Positions 49,401-61,100 of a stretch of DNA of 64,000 nucleotides are shown here, piece by piece. This stretch comes from Camelus bactrianus. Lineage: Eukaryota > Chordata > Mammalia > Artiodactyla > Camelidae. Positions within the stretch are counted from its first letter, which is position 1; each line of letters starts with the position of its first letter. A program made the translations under genes and the position numbers. The DNA lies in the NCBI RefSeq assembly GCF_048773025.1, contig NC_133545.1, positions 79,012,001 through 79,076,000 on the forward strand, written 5' to 3'. The notes beneath the pieces were generated by a model. It had not been told where the DNA came from. It saw nothing but the letters and a program-made list of their open reading frames with translations, and did no database searches.

Positions 49401-52400
49401 GCTGATACCTGTCTTGCCTTCTTTGTGAATTCTTGTGAGGATCAAATAAAGAGACATATACAACAGCCCTTGGCCGTTAGGAAGCTCTATGCAACTGTAG
49501 ATTATGTCATTTACTATTAACCAAAGTAAATTTTACCCAGAAGGAGGGGAAAAAAAAGTTGGTTATTATTCTCTTGCTGTTGTTACACATATTTCAAGTA
49601 TTTATTATCCCACTGATTCTGATTCCGATTTTATTACCCATTGTCACTGTGTTCTGTCATCAAACTGTGATGACCAATGGTAACAAGTTCATTCAGGTTG
49701 CAGGAGGTCGGTGGGTTGGAGTTATCTGAGGAGTGAGTGGAGGAGATGGACTGAGTTGGGTGTGGAAGGATGGGTGGAATTTGGAAATAGAAGGATGATC
49801 TGGGATTGGGATGTGGGAGCAATAGGAAAAGGGTTTGGAGATGAAGGTCAGCAGAAGCACTGAGACAAGAGTGTGTGTGTGTTTTGGAGGGAACAGGGCT
49901 GATGCAGAGAAAATACTAGGCTGGTTAGAAGGTCAGGTTTATCTATAGGAAATGAAGTGCATAGGTAAGCCGGCTCTAAATGATTAACATTCTTAAAGAG
50001 CTACATGGAAGCGTTGGATCTCCTGCAGTCGTGAGCTGAAACAGGTTCTAGAGCAGATCGGAAAACATGGTTGTGAGATCTTCCAGAAGGTAGTGACTCG
50101 CTTTCGATATTACACCATGACCTGCCTGCTGTGCCGACTCGGATGCCTAACTCAGCCTGCTCCCCGGCAACGCATACACACACCCACCCTACTTCCTTGC
50201 CTCTTTCTTGATCAGTAAACAATGTTCAAATGCTCAGGCCAAAAATGAGGACTCAACCTGAATGGATTGGCTTGTTTGTTTAGTATTTCTCATGCCCCAC
50301 ATCTAGTCTGAAAGGAAGTCCTGTCTAATCCACCCACAACGCAACGCAGTCTTCTCTTCAATCCTACTGTCGCCACCCTCAACCGAGCCAACATTGTCAC
50401 TCATCCATCATTTACTATGACTTTGTCACATATGATTGTAGGTCTGGTCTGTCCCTTATTTAGTTTAAATATAGATGTATAAATTGATAAAAGTGCAGAA
50501 TTTTAAAATGCTCGGAGCAACATGGTAACTGCTGTCACTGATAGTTGCTAAGAGATCAGGGGACCTGTTGGCCTCTTGGTCTTCCAAGACCCAAAATAGT
50601 GGAGAGTGATCAGAAAGTAGGGGGAGCCCTAGATAAATGCGAATGGTCTTTAAAAAAGCACGTTTGTATGATTGAAGACTTTCTCTGACAAGAGAAGAAA
50701 CGTTTCCATAGTGAACATTTTGGTTTGCCCAACTGTGAACTGCAAAAAAGGCACTGTTCTTCCTTCTACGTTTACATTTGTTGAGTAAATGAATTCAGAA
50801 TCGAAGTGAGAAGTGCTCTTCAGCATCCTTCTATTGGAATGATGAGGGTTCTTTTCTTTCATATTTTAACACTTCTGGATTCTGAGACGACAGACAGAAA
50901 AGTGTATACAAAACCTTACTTGCATGCGCTCTCGTATTATTTTTACACATAAAATCTGTCCTCATTTTTACCCCTTACTCTCCTCCCTAGGTGAACGGAG
51001 GTATTGAGAACACATTAGAGAAGGAGGTGGTGCAGTATGACTACTACTCTTCTTATTTTGACATATTTGTAAGTATTTTCTGTTTTCTGTTTCAGTTCAG
51101 ATGTGATGAAACTAACCAAAAGGCAGATTTGCTATCAACAGACCTCAGATTCTATGCCATTCTTTTTGTCCTCTTTTAAACATTATCTTTTCTTTTCCCT
51201 TATTACTGGCCCATTCAGTGTTCTCTCTGTCTCTGTCTAAGAAATTGTCTGGCCATCTCAAGGAAAGGAAAGATTACAGAGAGATACGGGGTCTCAGCAG
51301 AAGCTGTTCTGATTTTCCTTTGTTCTTGAAAATGGCTGAGATAGACGTCATGGACACACCCTAATCACTGAAAGGAAGTCACCTCTACATATAATAACAC
51401 AATGAAAATGCTATTCCTTTTCTGTCTTGAGATAAATTTCTGAGTATATCTTTAGTAATAATTCTGTTTCACTTTTCAATAATAGGAATTTTTGAGAAAA
51501 GTGATTTATTGATCATCTTGGGAAACAGTCAGCTGTAGAATTACACGGGTGCAGTCATCTGTAGGTGAGGCGTTCACTTCAAACGAATGCTTGCAGCATG
51601 TTTCTAGGACACACTGTGACTCAGATTGGGTTTGATACATCTCTGTGGTATGTCTTTTCGGTTGATAGTGTCTGTAAGTCAGACTGTAACATTGTGTTAG
51701 TCACAGCATAGGCAAAGTTCATAAAGAATTCGCCCCAAATTCAACTACTTTATTTACTATGTTTAGAAGCTGTATGAACAGTGGTTAAGAGTAGGACCTT
51801 AAAGTCAGAAAAACCTGGATTTGACCCACAACACTATCACTGATTGTCTGTCTTTGACTGTCTCTAGGTCTAAACTTTAGTTTCCTCATATGTGAAATGA
51901 GATCATCGTCGTTCTGAAAAGTAAATGAAATAGTACGTGGAAGACACTTGGCCCAGTGCTAGGTACATCCTGGAAGCTCAGAGACTCACCTGCAATCACT
52001 GTTACCATCATCATTGCTTTTGGTAGAGAGTATTAGTGATTATAGTTTCTAGTGTGTTTCAGACTACTCTAAAAAGTCTTGTTTTGTTTGGTCTTTCCCA
52101 CACATGCTGCAGAAGCGAGTATAAGGAGAGATGGAATTCTCAGGAAATAGAGATCAGGGTTCCTTGTCATCACCCTCTTCTAAACTGAGTAATTCCATTT
52201 TCTTCTGTACAGTATGTTAGAGTTCCAATAAGACTGAGTTGCAAAAGCGTTCAGCTGCTACAGAATATTTGGAAAACCACTGATAGAACTTAATCCCCTT
52301 TTGCAATTGAAGAAACCGAGTCTGCTGGTTCAGTGCCTTGACCTGCCCAGGCCACAGAGCATGCTAGATCCCAAATCTCTTGATAATTCTTTCTTGTAAG

Positions 52401-55106
52401 ACTATTGACGTAGAATAACAAAATTTGATTTCTCTTTTTCCTTTCATTTCCCTTGCTGAATTTATCTTAAAACAGCCTGAGCCAGGAATTGCCAGGAAGC
52501 CAGCTTAGTCCCTTGGCCAGATCTCCAAGGGCTGTCTGTATGCCATGCTTAAGGAGTTGATGGCGCTGGACAAATAGGTGGGGCCCTTTAGCTCAGATTG
52601 GGAAGACTGTCATGCCTGGCCTTGGAAAGGGGCACCGCCTCCGGGAAACCTTGGGATCTTGGAGACTTTGAGATGGAGGGGTAGAGACTTAACTACTTTT
52701 GCCAAGTCCAGGATGCAGAGATAGAGCTATGAGAAGTAGAGAATAAATGGTTAGCAGATTATCGGAAAACACATTTTTAATGAAGGCAGCAGATTAAAAA
52801 CAAATGTAACTGCGAACTTCATGTACGTAAAAGGACCTTAAGTGAGGTCATCTAGCCAGTGGTAGCAAAGAAGTTGTCGGGCTCCAGCCTTTCAGCAGTT
52901 TTGATTAGTGAGGAACTTCTGGCAGACCCCCTACCCTGAGGCATTGCTCAAGACCCACTTGACTTCCGTCTGCTCAGAATAAGCGTATTTTCCAAGTAAA
53001 ATTGGTAAAATTGCATTCTATGTCAGTTCCTTAATAGATGAGAATTTTGGAAACAGCTGTGGCATAGTGGTTAAGAGCCTGGTCTTTGGAGTCAAGCTGC
53101 CTGGGTTCAGATCCTGGCTTCCTCACTGGGAGTTGTGTGGCCTCAGACAAGTTTTCTATCCATCTTATGTGTGTACTGGCATTAATGATAGTTGACTCAT
53201 GGGGTTGCTGGGGTGGGGATTACACGGGGTAATGATGCACATAAAGGGTTTCAGAGGAGTCCCTGAACCACCCTGAAAAATCAGAGGATAGCCCCTGGGA
53301 CAGCAGAACCCTCACCACACCCCAGAACCCAGAGCTTTACAGTGGACTTCGCTGAGAATCTGGCATCTTCCAAAAGTGAGTGTTTGTACCTGGCATGGAA
53401 AAGTCAACTTTGAAAGCATTTTCTCCCACCTTCAAAGGGTATGAGAACATATGTAGACTCCAATAGAAAAGAAAAATCAACATCGAACTATATGTTCTTT
53501 TGTTGGTAATGGGCATTTAATTTGAATCCCTGTTCGAATGGTATTCCATAAATTCTAGAACAGAGATCCCAAATGCTGATCTGTCAATCAGGACCAGTCT
53601 GTGGCAGTCCTAAACCAGAATGATGAAGACACTTTGGTGGGTTCTTCATAAAACCGAATTACTTCACTTTTGTGTGTGTATCTTAAAACTTATCTTTTTT
53701 TTTTTTTATATATAGCTTTTGGCGGTTTTTCGATTTAAAGTGTTAATACTTGCATATGCTGTGTGCAGACTGCGCCATTGGTGGGCGATAGCGGTGAGTA
53801 TGGTCGGTGAGTGGTTCATCCCCTCCAGGGCTGAGGCTCACGGCAGGGCTGAGCTGAGGGCAGACGAGGTTTTCATCTGGGTTGAATTCCACTAGCTTCT
53901 CCCCGGTCCCCTTCCTCCACACCTCAGTAGGTTTAACTCTCCGGGGCTTCTTTCCAGTGGTCATGAGTAATTAGCTTTGTCTCTATGGAGACTTGAGACA
54001 GACAAGGAATCCAGAGACCCAACAATGACTGTTGGCCAAGCACCAACCCACCCTCTACCTAATTTTGCAAACAGGAGATGAATTCAGTCCCTCTGTCACA
54101 GAGGCACTTGAACAGTTTCCTCTTTGGTTGAAACTGCTTGGTGATTTTTCTGCTTCTTTTGATCACTGCCTTCCTCACTGTTTTATCCACCTCCCTCCAG
54201 GCTTCCAGGCAAAAACTCGTGTGTCCCTTTTTATTGTTGCCTCCGGGTTTCTTGAAGGCAGTGGCGTTTTTACTCAGCTCTGTGTCCTTGCATCTAGCCC
54301 AGAGCTTTAGCACATGCTGTTCACCCTCAATAAATGTTTATGGACTGAAACAAGAACTATAAGCAACTCTGCCTGAATTATTTTTGCCATTTCTGCAGAC
54401 GTCTGAACACTCACCCTTGTGAGAGCTCTGACGAGGCAGGTATCTGGGAGGCATGTTGACATCTCAGACGGGAGAGACACGGTCAGGAATAACCTGGAGT
54501 CCTGCTTCTGGAGCGTGAGGCCTCGGTCTGAGTGGGGCCCATTGCGGGCTTGTCCAGCTGGGCATGGCATTGTGCTGCTGTCCCAACAGAGAGTCCGCCA
54601 GAGGCCACCTCTGCCTGGGCCATCTCTTCTGAGCATCCCCAGAACCCCAGGGCTGCCATCAGACCATCTCTTGAGCCCAGGCTCACATTTCACGGATGGA
54701 GGCTGACAAATTTCAGCCAGGCTTGACTTCCTTTCCTGAAGACGCTTTTGCTGACCCCACATAGCTGTAGTGAGTGTCCCTCGCCCATTTTCTAAAGCAG
54801 TCCCTGTTTTGGACATTCTATTCCGGAGTCTCCAGAATGTGCACTAGTATTTGCCAAACCGTCTGTCGCAATGTTTGTTTCAGCAAAGTGGTTGACACGC
54901 ATTGAGAGTTTTAAGAAAGTTTCTTCAATATCTACTTGCAAATTATCACAGGTCAGATGTAGCATTTTATTGTTTCTGATTCTTGTTTTTCAAAACATGT
55001 GCAGAGAGGAGCCAGGCAGCTGGAAGGAGAAGTCAGCTGGTCCCTAAAGAACACTTAGTGTCAGCCTGTAAAGTTAATTAGCATCCGAATGTAAGATGCC
55101 TCCTCT

Positions 55107-55143
<37 letters not shown>

Positions 55144-58100
55144 ACACATGCGTGTGCTTTGCTAACAAAACTGACTGCAACTTTGTTAATACTGTCTGAA
55201 CGTGATGTCTGATGTTTCCCTGACCTCCTTGCTGGCACTTACTTCAGTCAGGTTTCACATGGCCATGGATCTTAGTTAGAGGATGGAATGACAGGGCCCA
55301 GGTCCTGTGGAGCTATCCCTGGGGAAGCTCTACCGCTGTATTTCAATGGTCCCTTCTGTGCTGATAGCATCTTTGCATGTGGCACCCTCTAGTGGACAAA
55401 ATTTAGCTTTCCACCACACCAGTGTGCTAAGACATGGGTTAAGGGAAACCTCAAGCTGCCAGGCAGGGCTTGTGTGCCCCGTGGAAGCCCACTTTGCCTC
55501 AGTCTGCTTTCGGGGATAGAGGTTGGGAGACGTGGGAGGGAGCCCAGGCGGACAGAGCCTTTCCAGGCATCGCCTGCTCCTGGCTCAGCCAGGTCTCTTG
55601 CATGAGGTAGGTGTTCACAGTGTAAAGCATCTAATTTGAATGGTACTGGATTATTTGTCTTTCAGTTGACGACAGCGGTGACCAGTGCCTTTTTACTAGC
55701 AAAAGTGATCCTCTCAAAGGTACGGCCCTCCACTTTTTCTGCGTGGTGGCTGCCACCTCCTGCCAGGTGAGCTCCCGGTAACGGCCTTTCCCTCTGCTGT
55801 CCCGTCTGTCCTTCCAGCTCTTCTCTCAAGGGGCTTTCGGCTACGTGCTGCCCATCATTTCCTTTATCCTCGCCTGGATTGAGACGTGGTTCCTGGATTT
55901 CAAGGTGTTACCTCAAGAGGCAGAGGAAGAGAACAGTAAGTTTGGCTCCGAGGGGGCCTCCTGAGAGCGGCCGGGCGCAGAGGAGGGGCTGCAGGTGTCC
56001 GGCTCCAACTGGAGCTCCAGGTGGGGTTGGGCAGATGGCATGTCTCCATTCTGCAGGGGCAGGAGACATCGGGAGGGGTGGATGGGAGGGCAGGGGCGGG
56101 ATGTGACTCCTCACTTCAGCTGTCAGGCTAGACGTCCCTGGAAGGAAGTGGGGACGCTGGTGGAAAAGTCATTCCCAGGGCAACAGCAATAGCCAACACC
56201 TCCTTCTCCTCCGACAGGTGCACCTTTTCTCCCTGTTTAATAGTGGCCGGAGGGCACTAAGCGTTTTGTGCCGAGGTAGCAATTCTAAATAGAAGTCAGC
56301 ATTTCTCTAAGGTCTCATGTTGCTGTCCATGCAGCAGGGGGTGCCTTTGAATGGGCCATCATTTGAGCAGCTGAGAGCTGAGGGGGGACTGTTGATGGGT
56401 TGATGATGGAGTTGGAGTTCAGAGGAGGAAGTTAGCAAGCCAGAGAAGTGTCCACCCATCTCAGGCTCTCCCCGTCCTCCACCGAGGAGCAGAGTGGTAG
56501 CTGGCATTGTGTGATCGTGAGTCCTGTCAAAGCTCTTATCATCTCCGGTTGTGGCTGGTATTAACTGGGAGTCCAAAGGATTTGATTGAGCTTTAGGATG
56601 AATTCCTGGGCTGGAATTCTCTGCATGATGGCCTTGGTGGAAGCCCACCCATCCCACCTGCCCTCTTGGGGGTGATAAGGTCAAAGCTTGATCCAGAGAC
56701 CCAGGCAGTTTCAAGACATGCTGCTTTTATGCTCTGTCAATCACCTGGCTGAATTTGCCCTGCATAATAGGGAAGACAAATTTTTGTATGTCTTATAGAA
56801 AGTTAAGCATAATTACAACCTTGAGAAACAGCAGAAGGAAAAATAACCTTGCAAGTGGTTTTCTTTTTCAAAATCTCATTTACAAAGAAGAAACCCATAA
56901 GAAAAGAATTATAGTTTAACATAGATTCTTTCTTTTAAAAAGTTATTTATTTATTTTAATTTTGCGGGGGAGGAAATTAGGTTTACTTATTTATTTATAT
57001 TTAGAGGAGGTACCGGGGATGGAACCCAGCACCTTCTGTGTGCTAAGCATGTGCTCTACCACTTGAGCTATACGTTCCCCCAACAGTAGCTTTTAAAACA
57101 CATTAATCAGACCAAGATTCATCTTCTGTCATGTGCCCTCCGCTCCTTTGTGAAAATGTAATGTGGAAAAGGGACAAAGCTGATGGAAGTCACTTTTGAA
57201 AAAATTCTATATAAACATCAAACTGAACTTTACTGAAGGCATAGCAGCTATTCGTGGGACTGCAGCTTGAATGCTTCTGTGATTAAACCACATTCAGAGT
57301 AACTAATAAAGCAGAACAAACTTAAGGAAAATATTTAAAGCAGCATTGATTTCCCCTGTAGCGTATATGACACGCATACCTGGCACCTGCTGTCTGGCCC
57401 AGGGCTCCCTGCAGCTTGATCTCAGTGTTAACCCTGCTCCAGCTGGAAGAACTCATCGCCGATGGTCACCTGCTAGTGTTTTTATGCTTTATGTCTGGTA
57501 TTGCTCTAACCAAATGCAGACTGTAAGCCATTTGTGCCAGCTGACCAGGTTTTTTGGTTTTGCTTTGTGCTTTGGTTTTGATCTTGTGGATTTCGATAGG
57601 GAAGTAGGTATTTCCAAGGGGAAGAGGCTATAAATCCTGAACCAAAGAATCCCATAAGTAACAGGAAGCAATTTTTTTAAGCTAGTTGGAATCTGTCCTT
57701 ACAGCGCTAGTTCGTAGCTCATTAATACAACTTACTTTCTGATTGATTTTCGAAGTACCTCTTCTTGCTAAGTGTTTTTTAAAATGTGATAATAACACCC
57801 TTTTATTGTATTTAACTTTACCAAGAGGCTCCCAGAACCGTGACGTCATTCCCAGCAGCTGAGTTTCTTCTCTTCTAGGACTCCTGATCGTTCAGGATGC
57901 CTCGGAGAGAGCGGCGCTTATACCTGGTGGGCTTTCTGACGGTCAGTTTTATTCTCCTCCTGAGTCTGAAGCAGGTAAAAAAAAAATGTGACTTATCATT
58001 TGTGTTTCTGTCCATCATTCAGAAGCTTGGCCCTTCCCCCCTCCCCACCTTCTACTTCCCAATACATTGAGCAAATACATAACACACCAGGCATTTAGGA

Positions 58101-61100
58101 TGTGAATATAACCAAGACATGATCTCGATGTGCAGCCCGAGGTGAGACACAGAGATGTAGAAATAAACATAATAGAGGGTCTTAGACACCGGAATGTGGA
58201 CGGGGAGGGTCTTGATGCTCTCTGTGTTCCGTCCTCCCCTAACTGGCTGTCCACCAGGACTCCCTTTGTCTGAGAACGCCAGCACCGCCTCCCCAGGTGC
58301 CCGAGTCAGAATCCAGCGCCTTACTGGGGACATCACCTTCTTCACTCACCAGCCGTTTTGATCCTCCTTATTTCTGTCTCCATTATTTCATTTAAATTGT
58401 ATCTCTTATGATCATCTCTAGCCTCAGTTCAGCATTTCTTATTTCCATGTCTGCAACAGCCTCCTGACTGTCCACCTCAGTCGCCTTCTCCCACCCAGCC
58501 ACAGGAATGCCGTGTTAAATAGAACAATCCCATTGTTCTGGGAGTTCCTCGTGACCACCCTGTGATGTAAAAGCCTCATTAGCCCTGTTTTAGAGATGAG
58601 CAGGCTGAGGCCCGGAGAGGAGGTGGTTCGTCCAGCATCACACAAAGAGTAAGAAGGTGGAGCTAGGATTTGAACCCCAGCTCCTGTACTAGAGTCCACA
58701 GTCATAGCTGATAAATACACAGCCTTCCGGTACTCATGAAAATGCAGAGTTGACCATGTTACTCCCTCTCCTAAAAGCCTTCAGCGGCACAAAGGATTAA
58801 GGAAATCATTGGATCCTTAGCCTGGCACAAAGCACCTCTGTGTCCACCCTTACCCAGTTGTCCAAGCTTGCTTCTCATCCCTCACCTTGTGTTCCGTTCT
58901 CAGCTCTCTGAAAATACACCAAAACCCTCAATCCATTGTGCCCCTTGTTGGTTGCACCCTTGACGTGACCCTCTGCGCTCCTAGTCTCCACTCACGTTCA
59001 GGAGGCTTCTCCCGACCCCCAGCCCCACCCCGGCTCCCGGCAGGCATAGGAGGTGTGTCTTTTGCCTCATGCTCACCAGACCTCTCCCACGACTCTGCTC
59101 TCCCGTACTGACCGGCCTGAACTGATTGTCTTTGCCAGTGACTTGGTCTGTTTCTGCCAGTGGAACGGAAACTTGAGTTAGAGGCTACATAGTTTTTATT
59201 CCCAGCATCACACTTAGTAAATACTTTAAAATGCACACACACACATACACACACAATATAACAGAACAGACTCCAGGCAGAAAGAGCCACGTGGATGTCC
59301 CGGGCCCAGCAGTGTGGCATAGCGTATCAGGGAGTCTCGAAGCAACTGACGTGCTGGACGATAGGGGTTGAATCTAAAAGCAGTAAAAAATACAATCATG
59401 TAGAGTCAGATGAAACAAAGATATGGATTAGCAGAAAAGCTATTTCTCAGCCAGCAGAAGCTAGAATAAGTATTAAACTTTTCATTGCCTCACTGTAAGG
59501 ACGGTTTCATCGAGATTTTTGTACATCACAGGGCTAGTTCTTTTTTTTTTTTTTTTTAAAGTTTGCAAAAAGCTTTTGTATAGCTTAGATTTTCCTAAGA
59601 CTAATAAAATTTCTTAGCACTAATGTACTTTTTAATTAGAAGTTCCGAACACAGGATGACATGAGTACCACTGGAGGCATTTTTCAAAAGTAATCAGTTG
59701 GCCTCATCCTTTGACTTTTACCACCACCTAGTGGCATTTGGAAGCATTACCACTTCATTGAATTAGGAAGCCAAACAAAAACACTTGCAGTGTCCCGCTG
59801 GGTGGCTGCCTTGTGTAAGACAAGGTGCAGATTAATAGTGAGCAGAGTATTCAAAGTGATTTGCTTTATTATAGTATTATAGGTTCATTGTCTGAATGTT
59901 CAGTGTAAGAAAGAATCACAATTAAAGACTATTCTTGGAATTCGTGTGCCTAGAAAAGATTTTCCTTTAAAGTAAAGCTTTCTCATTAGGTCAGCGGACA
60001 AATGTTAGAAGTCTTTCCGCAGCAGAAGCTAGAAGGTTTTCGCCCTGACGCAGCGCTGATTGGCCCCTAGTACATAAGAGGACATCTGGGGCCTGCCTTG
60101 CCTGTTGGCTTTTGTCTGTCTTTCTTTAGCACCTAGTATACTGCCTGGCACGTAGCAGACCTGTTTTCATCCCAATTTTTATTATTTCCTTTATTCTGCT
60201 TGGGTTGGGTTTAGCTTGCTGTTCTGTTTCGTCATTGATTTAAGATCTTTCTTCTTTTCTGATACAGGCGTTTAAAGCCATTAAATGTCCCCTGGCAGTG
60301 CTTTTGTGACATCTTGTAAATGTTGGTGTTGTGTTTTCGTGTGCTCCTTGGTTTTCAGCTTGGTTGCCTGTGATGTGTCTACATGTTGGTCTCTTGGTTT
60401 ATATCCTGGTCAGGATTAGATATGCAGGTTAGTGGGGATTTTTTTTTAACAAATTTTAGGAGTTTTGGCCATTACGTCTTCAAACATTTTTACTGATTCT
60501 TTTTATTTCCTCTTCTCTTTTTCTGGGATTCCCATTACATACGTTGGTGTGTTTGATGTTACCTCATAAGTCTCTGAGCTTTTTTCAATTTTTCTTTAGA
60601 CTTTTTCTCTCTGTTATTCAGAATGGATAACTTCTGTTCCCCTGTCTTCAAGTTTACTGATTCTAGCTTCTGCCAACTTGAATATTCTCTTAACACATGT
60701 ATTTATATTTAACTTCAGTTACTTTTTACTCCAGATTTTTTAAAAATCTGTTTATTTTAAATTTCTATCTCTTTGAGAATCTCAATTTATTGATATATTG
60801 TTGTCATTCTTTCCTTTAATTCTTTAAACGTGACTTTTTTCCAGTTCTTTGAACATATTTATAGTCATTGCTTTGAAATCTTTGTTGAACAAAATTGGAC
60901 ACACGCGAAAGTTTGTACTGAGTTGTGGTATTTGTTTTATTTTTCTCCTCAGAGTAATCAAACTTTGCTTCTTCTTTGCCCCTCGTATCATGTTTTTATT
61001 GAAAAAAATTTTTTTGCAAATATATCGTAGCAAGTGTAGATTCTGAATTTGCTCCGAAAGGTTGCTGGTATTGCCGTTTGCTTAGAAAATTGTGTGGGCT

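Larger units (their letters stand above)
46469..50990 (+). other. STARD3NL: STARD3NL intron 2
   Basis: 4.5 kb. It holds MER5A-type (46728-46941), a second MITE-like remnant (47205-47330) and MIR (49355-49510). A GC-rich stretch at 48890-49190 has a 121-codon open frame that I do not recognise and treat as chance. The rest is unassigned. Confidence 0.85.
51069..53715 (+). other. STARD3NL: STARD3NL intron 3
   Basis: 2.6 kb with two MIRs in the sense direction (51777-51990 and 53055-53255). It ends in a T-rich run (53695-53707) followed directly by TATATAG. Nothing else was recognised. Confidence 0.85.
53794..55665 (+). other. STARD3NL: STARD3NL intron 4
   Basis: 1.9 kb. Contains an L2 3' end (54225-54355) and a GT repeat (55109-55141). 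A 169-codon open frame on the minus strand at 54307-54816 shows no recognisable domain and is judged chance in GC-richer sequence. Confidence 0.85.

Noticed and set aside
54307-54816. 169-codon minus-strand open frame in intron 4
   Set aside because: Antisense in GC-richer intron sequence, overlapping other frames on both strands, with no motif or splice signals supporting it.
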